Numbered from the stretch's first letter, positions 1-17,881 are shown. The stretch is DNA of 64,000 nt from Cacajao melanocephalus (GCA_963573385.1 CAUYLG010004861.1:26942-90941), one strand, 5' to 3'. Numbers and translations are program-made. The notes: generated from the sequence alone by a model not told the origin.

Positions 1-340
1 TCAGCTCAAGATTCTTGATCAGATCCCAGATTTGGGAAGGATATGATGAGTATAAGCAGGCATACTGGAATAGGGTCAGCGGATTAAATAGCGACGATAC
101 GTATCACTTGATGATTGTAGGTGGGCTGTCTTTGTTGCTAGGGAATATGCTTTGAAATATTAAGGGATAACTTGCAGATCGTTTAAGAAAAACATATGAA
201 TAACAGAGAGGAGAATATGATTAGGCAAGTGTACAAAATATTACGGATTGGGAAATGTGGGTAAAAGGTATACAAGAGCTCTTTATACTATTCTTGTAAG
301 TATAGAAGCTTGAAATAGTTTAAAATAAAAGGTTGAAGGA
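1..340 (+). repeat. Probable L1M 3'-end relic
   Basis: The last 100 bases (ggtatacaagagctctttatactattcttgtaa... ending in aaataaaagg) resemble the 3' terminal part of old L1M elements in sense orientation. The first 150 bases are unrecognised. The Alu at 341 inserted at its 3' end. Confidence 0.4.
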
Positions 341-960
<620 letters not shown>

Positions 961-1020
961 AGGTTGAAAACTCACTGAGATCTTTAAACGTTTTATAGAT
1001 CTTCAAAGAGTAATATTTTC

Positions 1021-1352
<332 letters not shown>

Positions 1353-1419
1353 TAGGAACTTCAGAGAGGAAGTATGTAGATTAGAATGATCAGGAATTAG
1401 GGGTTAAACACACTTAGAT

Positions 1420-1545
1420 GAAGTAATTTTACCTTGTGGAGGCTCAGCTTCCTCATCTGCAAATTGGAGATAATAATTAACCACCTTCCTCAGGTTTTCT
1501 GTGAAGTTCAGATAAGTTAACCAAATAAAGCATCGATGTTAGTCT
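1420..1545 (+). repeat. MIR SINE fragment
   Basis: Contains the MIR core gcctcagtttcctcatctgtaaaat in diverged form, followed by the degenerate gataataat...cctacctca run. Confidence 0.7.
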
Positions 1546-2577
<1,032 letters not shown>

Positions 2578-2695
2578 AACAGTAGGTTTTTAGTAGTTAA
2601 GTTTTTGAGGAGTCAAAAGCTATACATAAGTTTTTGGCTACACGGGGGTTCAGTGGGCCTAACCTCCATGTTGTTCAATGGTCAACTGCGTTTGT
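2578..2695. mobile_element. Tigger/MER-type DNA transposon fragment
   Basis: The phrases tagtagttaagttttt, gagtcaaaagctatac and gttgttcaatggtcaactg match the TcMar-Tigger-derived MER class as remembered. Truncated on the left by the Alu. Confidence 0.6.
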
Positions 2696-2940
2696 CTTAC
2701 ACCCATAGATACAATGGACAAAGCTGCTCTCAGCCAGAGGTATCTGTCCAAAAGGCTTCAACTGCCCAGTGTTTTGCCTGCCATATATGCTGCTGAGATC
2801 AACGTGTACTGATCAGCAACCCATTCCCAGCCTGTCAGCATGCACAGACATGGCAAGGAAGCTCAGCAGTGAGGCATAAAGAACAGTAAAAGAGGCTGCC
2901 GTTACAGGAATCAGTTTAAGAAGCTAAAAACACACATAGA
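2696..2940. other. Unrecognised sequence
   Basis: No coding, RNA or known repeat signal seen. Confidence 0.4.
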
Positions 2941-4298
<1,358 letters not shown>

Positions 4299-4880
4299 AC
4301 TTATTTATTTATTTTTGAGACCAAGTTTTTGCTCTGTCACCCAGGCTGGGATGCAGTGGTGCGATCTCGGCTCACTACAACCTCCACCTCCTGGTTTCAA
4401 GGGATTCTCCTGCCTCAGCCTTCCTGGGATTACAGGTGCCCGCCATCACGCCTGGCTAATTTTTTGTATTTTTAGTAGAGACGGGATTTCATCCTATTGG
4501 CCAGGCTTGTCCCGAGCTCCTAACCTCAGGCGAGCCCCCCAACAGAATGAGACTCCGTTTCAATTAAAAAAGAAAAGAAAAAAAAAACAACATAGGGACC
4601 AGCAGTTTCACTCTTGATATCTACTCAGGAGGAATGAAAACATGTGTCCTCACAATGTCTTGTTCAAGCGATTCTCTTCCCTCAGCCTCCCAAGTAGCTG
4701 GGATTACAGGTGCGCACCATCATGCCTGGCTAATTCTTGTATTTTTAAATAGAGACAGGGTTTCGCCATGTTGGCCAGGCTGGTCTCAAACTCCTGACCT
4801 CAGGTGATCTGCCCACCTCGGCCTCCCAAAGTGCTGGGATTACAGGCATGAGCCACTGCACCCGGCCCACTTATTTATTT
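4299..4880 (-). mobile_element. Rearranged antisense Alu with an internal templated insert
   Basis: An antisense Alu runs from its T-tail (4311) to about 4536. It is interrupted by a non-Alu block (4541-4666), then restarts at the right-arm ttcaagcgattctc and runs to the Alu 5' end at 4867. About 145 bases of Alu are therefore present twice. The whole composite is flanked by acttatttattt (about 4299-4310 and 4868-4879), which suggests one original insertion. Confidence 0.75.
4541..4666 (+). repeat. Copy of the Alu/L1 junction at 5679-5801
   Basis: acagaatgag, caattaaaaaa, acatagggacc, cagtttcact, tatctac and caggagaaatgaaaacatgtgtcc occur in the same order at both places, crossing the boundary between the Alu tail and the host L1 of 5414-5801. 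The copy must postdate that Alu insertion. Confidence 0.85.
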
Positions 4881-5029
4881 TTTAAATAAGTCTTAGCTGT
4901 GTTCTTGGTCACAAGATTTAGGAGGTAGAGACCTAAACTAACATTTTTGTCCATGCAATGTGTCCTTAATTCAATGTCAGACAATTTTATCTCCTAATCG
5001 ACCCCATTTCTAATTCAAATGTAATCATC

Positions 5030-5110
5030 TTGACACTGACATTTACTAGCTGGGTGTCCTTGGGCAAGTAATAAAAACTCCATATCTTAGTGTCCTCAGC
5101 GACTGCAACA
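5030..5110 (+). repeat. MIR SINE fragment
   Basis: ttactagctgggtgtccttgggcaagt is the MIR core with few changes. Confidence 0.75.
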
Positions 5111-5164
5111 ATCTTAATTCAAAGAAATAATGCCCAAAAGGCACTTAGTCCTCTTCTAAGACCA

Positions 5165-5413
5165 TATATCAAAGGTCAACAAGCGCATGATGTCCAACAT
5201 TGCTAATTAGGGACATGCCAATCAGAACTATAAGAGGATCCCACTTCACACTCACTAGAAGGGCTCAAATAAAAGAGATAGACAATAACAAGTGTTGACA
5301 AGCATGTGAAAAAACTGGAACCTTTATACACTACTGGTGGGCATGCAACATGTTGTAGCCCTTGGGAAACCAGTTGGGCAACTCCTCAAAATGTTAAACA
5401 TAGAATTAACAGG
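5165..5413 (+). mobile_element. L1M relic, 5' piece
   Basis: Sense ORF2 end region (gacaataacaagtgttgaca, ctggaacctttatacactac, ccagttgggcaactcctcaaa). Continues at 5727 after the Alu. Confidence 0.85.
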
Positions 5414-5717
<304 letters not shown>

Positions 5718-6290
5718 AGAATTAACATAGGGACCCACAGTTTCACTGCTGGTATCTACCCAGGAGAAATGAAAACATGTGTCCCCACAATGACTTGTTC
5801 AGGAATGTTCATAGCAGCATTCTTCACACAAGCCAAAAGTAGAAACAACTGTCCATCAGTGGATGAAAAAATAAACCTGGTCTATCCATACAATGAAACA
5901 GTATCCATTCCTATAGAAAGTGAAGTACTGATTCATGCTACAACATGGATGAATCTCAAAAGCATGGCAGTAAGTAAAAGGAGCCACGCATGAAAGAACA
6001 CATATTGCGCGATTTGGTTAATAGGAACTGTCCAGAAAAGGCAAATCCATAGAGCCAGGAAAGTCGGGGTTGGGTGTGGAAATAGGAAGTGGCTGTAAAT
6101 GGTTGTGAGGTTTCTTTTTGTAGTGATAAAATGATTCTAAAGTAACTTGGGATCATGGTTGCACAACTGTAAAGGCACTAAAAATCACAACATTGTACAG
6201 TTAAAGTGGGTGAGTTTTATGGTATGTAAATTATGTGTCATAAATTTCACACTATGTAAATTATGCCTCAATAAAGCTGTTACCTTTAGG
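5718..6290 (+). mobile_element. L1M relic, 3' piece
   Basis: Continuation of the L1 at 5165: ttcatagcagcattctt, gtccatcagtggatgaa, gaagtactgattcatgctac, ccagaaaaggcaaatccatagag, then the 3' end with the repeated phrase gtaaattatg...tcaataaa. Confidence 0.85.
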
Positions 6291-6424
6291 TGGGGAAAGG
6301 CAATTAGTTTAGTGCCTGGCATTGTAAGAACTTATGGGATGATGATTGACAGACCTTCTAGGAAGGCTTTATGGTGCCTAAAACTGGGGCTGGAAACAGC
6401 TGTAACTCCGTCAATCTGGACGGT

Positions 6425-6504
6425 AGAAAACTGCTGGATTTTTTTTTCTTTTTCCTATTTAAATTTTACATTGCACGTCTCATTAGCAGAAAACTGCTGG
6501 ATTT
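6425..6504 (-). mobile_element. 46-base micro-retroinsertion with 17-base target duplications
   Basis: The direct repeat agaaaactgctggattt occurs at 6425-6441 and 6488-6504. Between them are 46 bases that begin with a T-rich tract, i.e. an A-tail on the minus strand, followed by about 30 bases of unrecognised sequence. Target duplication plus tail are hallmarks of L1-mediated insertion. Confidence 0.6.
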
Positions 6505-6919
6505 GTATGAAAGCAAAACACAATTTATGTCATACTAGCAACATAAGGTGAATTTGAATTCAATCGGACGCCAAGCTTTGCATGGGTTGAAGCTTGCAAA
6601 GATATAAAGCTCCCTACCCTCCAAGACTCTGCTGTCTGGCAGCAGCAACAGATGATTAAACCACAAACCCTAACAAATCAGTAAAGTGACAACAAAAAGT
6701 ACCTGGGGCACAAAGGACAAACTGCTCTGCCTGGGGGTAGGGGCTTGTCAAAGGTCTAGGAGCAAGACCAACTCCAATGAGTCCTCAAAGATAAGCAGGA
6801 TTTTTCCAGGCCAAGAAACACCTAGGGGGAAAACTGGCTCAAAGGCAAAGAGGTCTGTTTGGGGAATGGTAATTACACAGGGAATTCAAATCGGAGCCAA
6901 ATAAACCACTTCAACCACA
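6505..6919. other. Non-repeat sequence
   Basis: No convincing gene; short ORFs only. Confidence 0.45.
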
Positions 6920-6930
6920 TTTTCTGGATT

Positions 6931-7222
6931 TTTCTTTTTTTTTTGAGACCGTGTTTTTGCTCGTTGCCCAGGCTGGAGTGCAGTGGTGCGATCTTAGCTC
7001 ACTGCAACTTCGGCCTCCCCATTCAAGTGATTCTCCTGCCTCAGCCTCCAGAGTAGCTGGGACTACAGGCACACGCCATCATGCCCGGCTAATTTTTATA
7101 TTTTTAGTACAGAGAGTTTTTCACTGTGTTGGCCAAGATGTTTTCCATCTCTTGACCTTGTGATCCGTCCACCTCAGCCTCCCAAAGTGCTAGGATTACA
7201 GGCATGAGCCACCGCGACTGGC
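6931..7222 (-). mobile_element. Alu SINE, full length
   Basis: Target duplication ttttctggat on both sides (about 6920-6929 and 7223-7233). Confidence 0.96.
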
Positions 7223-7317
7223 GTTTTCTGGATATTTTAAATCACAGCCTTTCAGGGCCAAAATGACCCCTCTAAATTCCCTTAATTGTTGATTTTACTT
7301 TTCTAGACCTGAATTAA

Positions 7318-7850
7318 AACATACAGGAATTTGACCCAGCAATCCCATATACCCAAAGGAATATGAATCATTCTCTCATAAAGATACATGCATGTGCATG
7401 TTCATTGCAGCACTATTCACAACAGCAAAGGCATGAAATCAACCTAAATGCCCATCAATGACAGACTGGATAAAGTAAATGTGGTACATATACACCATGG
7501 AATACTACGCAGCCATAAAAAGGAATGAGATCATGTCCTCTGCAGGGACACGGATGGAGTTGAAAGCCATTATTGTCAGCAAGCTAATGCAGAAACAGAA
7601 AACCAAACACTGTATGTTCTCACATGTGGGAGCTGCTTGATGAGAACGCATGGACACATGAAGGGCAACAACACACACTGGGGCTAGTGGCAGGTGTCAG
7701 GGGAGGTCAAGCATCAAGAAGAGCTAACGCTGGGTTTAATACGTAGGATGGTCTGTGCAGTAAACCCCTGTGGCACACATTTACCTATGTAACAAACCTG
7801 CACATTCCGCACACGTACCACTGAACTTAAAAGTTGAAAGAAAACAAACA
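7318..7850 (+). mobile_element. 5'-truncated L1P element
   Basis: Sense ORF2 end and 3' UTR: gacccagcaatcccat, caccatggaatacta, cgcagccataaaaagg, then ctgcacattccgcacacgtacc and a short A-rich tail. The reading frame is broken. Confidence 0.93.
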
Positions 7851-8690
7851 CAACATACAACTTCAGTCCTCAAAATGCATGGAGGGTAATTGACACTGAC
7901 CTAGCAATCAGATGACTAATAACTCCCAAAGGCAGACCACACTCCCAAGAGTGTTTTCTAATGGATTCAGCATAAGTGGCAGCAAGGGATGTTTGTCCTT
8001 TGGAAAAGTTGGTGGAGGTAATGGAGGAGTGGGGGTTTAGGTTTAGGAATCCCACCCTGTGGACTGCTTAAAAGCTGAACTAGAATGGAAAAATCAGAAA
8101 ACAAACTTCCTGCAGTGCTGAAGGGGAATATTATCCATTTGTTGAGAACATGTCATTAGACACGCAGACCATTTCTTTCCCATTTCTCGGTTCCTCGCCC
8201 AAAGTGATATTGGAAGCCCGCCCAGTGATGAAGCTGGATAAAAGCCTAGGTCCTGGGCTAATCATCCGGTTACATGTTCACATTTGGTGTATGGGTGATA
8301 CGGGGTGGGCAGGGCCTGGGCGAGGAGGGGACCGAAATGCACACAAATAGTTAAGATGTGATGGAGGAGGCGCTGCAAGAGAAGTGTGGATCAAGTAGGG
8401 GTGGGTGAGCTGGTTCTGCAGGAGTGTAAAGCAGCTGAGGCCATCACATTTCCACGGGATCTTGAAGAGAACTGATAAGAAAGAGCAGCAAAGATAAAGG
8501 GTACTCCAGAACAAGGAGACAGCATGAGCAAGGTTGTAGAGGCCATTTGACTTCAGACCAGTCTTAAGTGAGAAGCCTGGCAAGGTGGGAGCTTTAGTCA
8601 TAGAATGCTGCTTCCTGGTACAAGACTACACACAAGTGACATAACTAAGAGCAACATCCGACAAAACCTCTGCAGCCGCATAACTAATTT
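7851..8690. other. Non-repeat sequence
   Basis: No gene recognised. Read-through ORFs on both strands (61-107 codons) show no family resemblance and no codon signal. Confidence 0.45.
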
Positions 8691-8825
8691 ACTCCTTTCT
8701 TTTCCCTCCCCTCCCCTTCCTCCCCTCTCCTTCTCTCTCCTTCCCACTCCTCCCCTCCCCTCTGCGCCTCTCCCCTTGGCCCCTCCCCTCCTTTCACCTC
8801 CCCTTCCCTTCCCTTCATTTTCTCT
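8691..8825 (+). repeat. C/T-rich low-complexity tract
   Basis: About 130 bases of ctcccctcc-type polypyrimidine. It creates spurious Pro/Leu/Ser ORFs on plus and Gly/Arg ORFs on minus. Confidence 0.9.
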
Positions 8826-9104
8826 TTTGAGATAGGGTCTCACTCTGTCACCAAGACTGGAGTGCAATGTCACAACCACCCCTCACTGCAGCCTCGACCT
8901 CCCGTGCTCAAGTGATCCTCCTGCCTCAGCCTCCCAAGTAGCTGGGACTACAGGCATGCGCCTCCAAGCCCACCTAACTTTTGTAATTTTTGTAGAGATG
9001 AAATTTCACTATGTTACCCAGGCTGGTCTCAAGCAATCCTCTGATCCTCCTGCCTTGGCCTCCCAAAGGGTTGGGATTCCAGGCGTGAACCATCACGCCC
9101 AGCC
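8826..9104 (-). mobile_element. Old Alu (J-like)
   Basis: Antisense, diverged, with the right arm reading tcaagtgatcctcctgcctcagcc and other J-type states. Abuts the pyrimidine tract. Confidence 0.9.
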
Positions 9105-9254
9105 TCACATACCTGATTTCTAACAAAAAAGTTAGACCTTATGCTTTCAAAACCAAATGTTAGTGGGTTTTGTTTTTTGTTTTAGTTGCACATAGAATTT
9201 TTAGAGTAGTAACATTAAAAGCTCAAGAATCAATAGCTGAGAAGTTCATCTGTT

Positions 9255-9660
<406 letters not shown>

Positions 9661-9830
9661 AGTTGGTGTACTTTCTAATCCTTCAGCAGTCCTACAAGGA
9701 GATATTTTATCCCCAGGATATCTGAAGAATCAGGCTTAGTGAAACGAGGCATTTGCCCAAAGTTAAAGAGACAGTGGGCCGTAGAGCCAGGCTTTAAACT
9801 CAGGCCTGTTTGCTTGTAAACCCCACCGGT
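9661..9830 (-). repeat. MIR fragment, right piece
   Basis: Phrases agagacagtgggccgtagagccaggctttaaa... are the MIR antisense core; completes 9255-9304. Confidence 0.7.
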
Positions 9831-10509
<679 letters not shown>

Positions 10510-10789
10510 CTATATTATTATGCAAGCCATTTCCGATGGTAATATATATGGATACATAAAATGCATATGAATCAATGAAACTGCATATTGGGGCAATTTC
10601 TGATCTGGGGAAATTACAATCTTTTTATACACTCGATAAAATGTCAAAATCACTAGCAGTCCTCAGTTGTGCTGTGGCACTTTATGACTTCCAGCAACTA
10701 AGCCTGTTATTCCATAACAGAACATAGATGGCACAAGCTCTATCAGGGTTTATATTCAAGGTGTCATGGGGATGAATTCAGGAAAGAAT

Positions 10790-11180
10790 ACAGATGGTCC
10801 TGACTTATGAGAGTTCAACTTATAATTTTTTGACTTTATGATGTGTGAAAGCAATGGGCATTCAAGTAGAAACCATACTTTGACTTTTGAATGTTGGTCT
10901 TTTCCCAGACTAGCGGGGTGTGGTGTGATACTCTCTCATGATGCTGGCAGTGGCAAGCAGCCCCAGGCCCCAGTCAGCCACAAGATCATGAGGGTAAACC
11001 ACCAATACTGTACTCCACAGTGTCCTGTATTCAAGAAATCACATGGCATAGGCACCACTTTATTATAAAATAGGCTTTGCGTGAGATGATTTTGCCCAAT
11101 GATAGGCTAACAGTGTAAGTGTTCTGAGCATGTTTAAGGGATAGTGGGATGTTTGGTAGATTAGGTGCATTAAATGCATT
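10790..11180 (+). mobile_element. Tigger-type DNA transposon, left piece
   Basis: Phrases agttcaacttataatttttt, gactttatgatg, cagtcagccacaagatca, gatgattttgcccaa and gttctgagcatgttta match a TcMar-Tigger-derived MER element. Continues at 11504. Confidence 0.75.
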
Positions 11181-11489
11181 TTGTTTTCTTTCTTTCCTTT
11201 TTTTTTTTTTTTGAGATGGAATCCCCTGTTGCCCAAGTTGGAGTGCAGTGGCACAATCTTGGCTCACTGAAACCTCCGCCTCCAGGGTTCAAGTGATTCT
11301 CCTGCCTCTGTCTCCTGAGTAGCTGGGATTATAGGCACCTGCCACCACACCCGGCTAATTTTTGTGTTTTTAGTAGAGACCGGGTTTCATCATGTTGGCC
11401 AGGCTGGTCTCGAACTCCTGACCTCTAGTGATCCATCTGCCTCAGCCTTCCAAAGTGCTGGGATTACAAGCGTGAGCCACCCCTCCCGG
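11181..11489 (-). mobile_element. Alu SINE inserted in Tigger element
   Basis: Exact target duplication gcattaaatgcatt at 11167-11180 and 11490-11503. Confidence 0.97.
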
Positions 11490-11578
11490 GCATTAAATGC
11501 ATTCTGATTTATGGTATTTTCAACTTGTGATGAGTTTCTTGGGATATAACCCCATTGTAAGTCGAAGAGCATCTAACT
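11490..11578 (+). mobile_element. Tigger-type DNA transposon, right piece
   Basis: Ends with ccattgtaagtcgaagagcatc, the terminal inverted repeat pairing with the start near 10797. Confidence 0.75.
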
Positions 11579-12235
11579 TAGCTGGGAAGGAGGAAGAAGA
11601 AAGTAAGGACAGGGTGTGAGTCACACAATGCTCAAAGAACAAACCCAGTGATCGGTGAAGAGGAAAGACAACCGGTAGCAAAGATCAGATCACTTGCAGG
11701 TGAAACGCTTCCTTTCTTCCTCTAGGGAAGTCATAAAGCAAATGCCATTGTTTTCTTGATCATCTGCCTATTTAAAAAATGAATCAGGCCATTTACCACC
11801 TTCCTAAGTAACTGTTTCCTTGAAAAGAACTCACAGGTGTTCCAACTCTGATTTCCTTTCCTAGAAGTTGACAAAAATTAGTATTTCTGGTATTTATATA
11901 AAAATGGAGATTGTTTAAGCCAAGCTAATAGTAAAAATCCCCAGATTTTCCTCTCCTTCAAGTCTCTCCACACACCTAGCATCTCAGAAGCTCTGTATGC
12001 ACAGTTGGTTTCGGGAACATCAATTATCTCTGGACGCAGTAAGGTCCACATCCTTGGGCCTTGAGTATGAGTTCTGAAGACCACCTTGATTCAATCTGCC
12101 CTTCTCTGCTCCCAAAGTTGCATCTCTCAAGGTTTCAGCACCTGGCATTGCAGTTTTACGTATAGAGGGACTAACGGGATATGCCAGCCTCAAATAGTGA
12201 CAAAGAGTCAGGCAAGTATGGACTGTACAGCAAAT
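11579..12235. other. Non-repeat sequence
   Basis: No gene or repeat recognised. Confidence 0.45.
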
Positions 12236-12248
12236 AGAAATACAATGA

Positions 12249-12371
12249 GCCAGACAGGCATGGTGGCTCATGCCTGTAATCCAAGCACTTTGGAGGCCAA
12301 GGCAGGCGGATCACCTGAGGTCAGGAGTTCAAAACCAGCATGACCAACATGGTAAAACCCCATCTTTATTA

Positions 12372-12404
<33 letters not shown>

Positions 12405-12408
12405 AGAA
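12249..12408 (+). mobile_element. Half Alu (left arm only) with own target duplication
   Basis: Only the left monomer is present, running straight into an A-tail. The exact target duplication agaaatacaatga flanks it (12236-12248, 12409-12421), so the half element inserted as such. Confidence 0.9.
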
Positions 12409-12421
12409 AGAAATACAATGA

Positions 12422-13054
12422 ACTACCCACATTTAGGGTTCAGGGGAAGATGCCTGCCATGGAATATCAGCAGAGCTGGTCCACTTGCTCGCTCCAGAGG
12501 GAAAAACAAATTGGAAGCAGGGAGGGTCGGTCTTCCAAGCCCCCAATCACCCACCAGGTATCTTCCTTTCTCTATTCCTTCCCCTTTGGACAGCCTGGCA
12601 CTCCTTCTTCCTCCCATCCCCTGCAAAGCCTGCTCTCAGGAAAGGCTGTTTTTGCATTCATTCCTATTTTAATGTGAGTTTGAAATAAACTCCCATGGAG
12701 TTATATTCAAAATATTCCTTTGTAGCAAGTAAAAAAGAAATCATGGTCAGTTTCGAAATGTGTAAAATCCAAGGCACATGACCAGTGGAATAAACTCACT
12801 GAATGTCCCTATCACAGGCAGAGTCATCAACCCAGAGGATCAACAGCTCAGGAGGAAAGTGGGAGGTGGATGAACTTGCAACTTTGGGCCTATAAATGGA
12901 AATCATCCACAGCTGAGTCAGACAAGAAACTGAAAGGCATGCCATCTTGTTGTGGACCAGATTAAGGAGAAGAAGGAGTAAAAGACGGAAGGGGGGAGAG
13001 GAAGAAGAGAGGGCAGGAAGCCCTAATTTCACAATAGCTAGTGAGGTTTCCCAT
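12422..13054. other. Non-repeat sequence
   Basis: Contains a G/A-rich patch at 12960-13020. ORFs of 60-98 codons on both strands show no recognisable protein. Confidence 0.45.
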
Positions 13055-13349
13055 CTTTTTTCGTTTTTTGAGACGGAGTCCCACTCTGTCACCCAGGCTG
13101 GAGGCAGTGGCGCAATCTCGTGTTACTGCAAGCTCTGATTCCCAGGTTTAAGCAATTCTCTTGCTTCAGCCTCCCAGGTAGCTGGGATGACAGGTGCCTG
13201 CCACAACACCCGGCTAATTTTTTTGTATTTTTAGTAGAGACAGGGTTTCCCCATGTTGGCCAGGCTCGTCTCTTAACTCCTGAAGGTGATCCGCCCGCCT
13301 CAGCCTCCCAAAGTGCTGGGATTACAGGCGTGAGCCACCGCGCCCAGCC
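13055..13349 (-). mobile_element. Alu SINE, full length
   Basis: Antisense Alu with a short T-tail. Confidence 0.95.
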
Positions 13350-13392
13350 AAGGCTTCCATCATAAAGCCACATGTGAACTCCCCTTCTGTAA

Positions 13393-13808
<416 letters not shown>

Positions 13809-13825
13809 CCATGTTTTGTTTTGCT

Positions 13826-14572
<747 letters not shown>

Positions 14573-14890
14573 GAGGGAGAGCAGCATGGAATCTGGCAGA
14601 TACCAGGGGAAGACATAGGAAGTAGAAGCCACAGGGTAGAGGAGCCCATAAGCCAGAGGAAGCCCTGAAGCACAGTGAAGAATTTCAGATAAGGTAAAAG
14701 AGGCAGCAAAGCAAAGCCAGCAGAGGTGGAGACTCTGAGACACGAGTCCAACCAACATCTTGGCGCTGCTAGGGCATTTCCTGACCACTGCGCCAGCAGT
14801 GAGGACACATGGCCCACCTCCCTTGCCCGTGGTTGTAGCCACAGGCCACATGCAGAAGTGATATTTCAAATTCAGTTAAATAAAATACAT
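14573..14890. other. Non-repeat sequence
   Basis: No gene recognised; minus-strand ORFs here start in non-repeat DNA and end in the Alu. Confidence 0.4.
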
Positions 14891-14892
14891 TC

Positions 14893-15190
14893 CTTTTTTT
14901 CCTTCTTTTTTGAGATAGAGTCTCACTCTGTCATCCAGGCAGGAGTATAGTGGCATGATCTCAACTCACCACAACCTCTGCCTCCAAGTTCAAGCAATTC
15001 TCCTGCTTCAGTCTCTCGAGTAGCTGGAATTACAGGCACCCGCCACCATGCCTGGCTAATTTTTGTATTTTTAGTAGAGACAGGTTCACCATATTGGCCA
15101 GGCTAATTTTGAACTCCTGACTTCAGGTGATCCACTCGCCTCAGCCTCCCAAAGTGCTGGGATTACAGGTGTGAGCCACCATGCGCAGCC
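14893..15190 (-). mobile_element. Alu SINE, full length
   Basis: Antisense Alu; the spacer before it is A/T-rich. Confidence 0.95.
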
Positions 15191-15465
15191 TGACTAGTTA
15201 ACTTTAGAGAATCCTAATCATAAGCCCTCAATCACTACAATCAATTGGAACAATCTCAAAATGTCCCTCCCACCCCCTGCCAAAAAAAAAAAAATTGAAA
15301 ACCAAAACACATACACAATCAACAAGAAAGACCCTTACAACGGAAAATGGCTCAGATCTCCACATAGCAGGAGTAATAATTACACAAGACAACCCTTAAA
15401 TTTCTAACTCCGTTACCTCCTACATTCAGCCCTGCCTCCAGTCAGGAAAAAGTTGGCAGACCTTG
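15191..15465. other. Non-repeat sequence
   Basis: A-rich, nothing recognised. Confidence 0.4.
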
Positions 15466-15769
15466 CTGGACGTGGTGGCTCATGAGGCTGTCAGGAGGAT
15501 TGCTTGAGCCCAGGAGTTCAAGACCAGCCAGCCCTGGCAACACAGTGAGACCCCGTCTCTACAAACATTATAATTAGCCAGGCATGGGCACACACCTGTA
15601 GTCCCAGGATCTTGGAAGGTTTGAGCCTGGAAGGTTGAGACCAGCATGTGCTAGGTGCTGTGGCTCACGCCTGTAATCCCAGCACTCTGGGAGGCTGAGG
15701 CCGTGAGTCATGATCGTACCACTGCACTCTAGCCTGGATGACGGAGTGAGATTAAAAAAAAAAAAAAGG
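15466..15769 (+). mobile_element. Old Alu (J-like), rearranged
   Basis: The left arm lacks its centre. A second Alu-start-like phrase (gctgtggctcacgcctgtaat) occurs inside, so this is either a deletion-bearing Alu or two overlapping copies. Confidence 0.8.
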
Positions 15770-17089
15770 TAAGAAATAAAGACAAGTTTCAAAAAGAAAA
15801 GAAAAGAGTTGGCAGGGCTGGTCGGGGTCCTCTGGCAGTGATCATCCACACACATAACACAAAATGATATCAGGGGTGAACTTTTTTAAGTTTCTGAAAG
15901 ACATGAATGGGTGCATTTGTGTTTTATTGCTTTGCCGATCTGTTACTGCTAACACGGGGTGTACAAATCCAGCACCAATAGACAGATGCAGTCGAGAAGT
16001 CAGGGTGTTTCCCTTAAGTTTCTGTTCAGTAAATTGATTAGGATCACAGACCCTGAGAGTGGGAAGGGACTCTGAGGCCATCCTGTCCAATCCTGGAGGT
16101 TTCCTCTGCCGCACTTCCCCAGTGCTGCTTCCCTTGACTTTGCTCACAATTGAGGAAACAGCTCGTTCTATTCTCAGCTCCACGTGTTCTCATCTCCCAT
16201 CCACTGGCCCTAGATTCTGCTTCTAAAATGACAGAGTTGGTCTACTTTCTCTTTCCTGAGCAAATCTTTTAATTAGGTGAAGACACTGATCCCTCTTCAA
16301 GTCTTTTCAAATCAATCATCCTTTTTGTTTGTCTTGGTATTCTCTCTTAAAAAAAAAAAAAAAAGTGGGGACTGGCCTTTTCACTTCCCTGGCTGCTCTC
16401 TTTGGAACTGCTCTGTCAATGTCTCCCCCTACAGCAGGGTGGCCAGACCTAAAGAGTCTACATCTTACTCCAAGCACATGGGAGGGAAGTGGAGCTTTCA
16501 CTTCCCTTACTCTGGACATTGTCGTTCTATTTAAACGGCTCTGTGCCTCCCCCACTCGACTTTTTTAAGCCCCAATTTCTTTTGATCACTACATTACCCC
16601 TTCTGGCTCTGAGAAAATCACAGATTTAAAGAGAATTCTAAGCCTATGAAGCTTTGTATACCAACACCTAAAACGAGCACCTACAATGGTTTACACCCCT
16701 TGCTGTAAGGGAGAATCACTCAGAAGCTGTACAAATACCATTAGTTATGTCTGGCCCCAGGAAGGGAAACGGGCCCTGGCTTAGGTTATTTTTAGAAGCC
16801 CCAGATGATCGTAATATGTATCCAGGGTTGAACCACCAATTCAAAGAAACCATGACCGTAATCTTCATACGGGTTCCAGTTACTTTTTCCTTTGAACTGC
16901 AAATATGAATTCTTATTTTAAATTGAACTAGCAGAACCAAATTGGTTCACTATAAACAACTTGAGATTATTCAAAAATCATTTGGAACTTGGACCGAAGG
17001 AGAGACGGAGTTGATTTAGTAACAACTGAGACCAAACTGAAAGTCAACCTAAGAAGAACATCAGGCTTAAGAGACGCAGTTTATAATTG
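15770..17089. other. Longest repeat-poor stretch below exon 1B
   Basis: 1.3 kb without clear repeats or exons. An A16 run at 16350-16365 precedes unrecognised C/T-rich sequence. It lies within the isoform-B intron, 1-2 kb downstream of the donor. Confidence 0.45.
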
Positions 17090-17185
17090 GTGCGTGTGCT
17101 TACTTGCTAGCTGCGGGACTTGAGCACATCATGTAATCATATTGAAGTTTCATCATCTGTAAAATAGAGGCCCTGGTCTAGAAAT
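17090..17185 (+). repeat. MIR SINE fragment
   Basis: ttgctagctgcgggacttgagc followed by tcatctgtaaaatagagg. Confidence 0.7.
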
Positions 17186-17191
17186 CTTTAA

Positions 17192-17881
<690 letters not shown>

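Noticed and set aside
6147..6551. 134-codon plus ORF
   Set aside because: Starts in the L1M 3' UTR and crosses the micro-retroinsertion; no protein resemblance.
7318..7850. Possible coding L1
   Set aside because: Only the last part of ORF2 and the UTR remain, with frame breaks.
8278..8879. 107- and 93-codon minus ORFs before and across the C/T tract
   Set aside because: No domain resemblance; the second is low-complexity Gly/Arg/Glu from polypyrimidine DNA.
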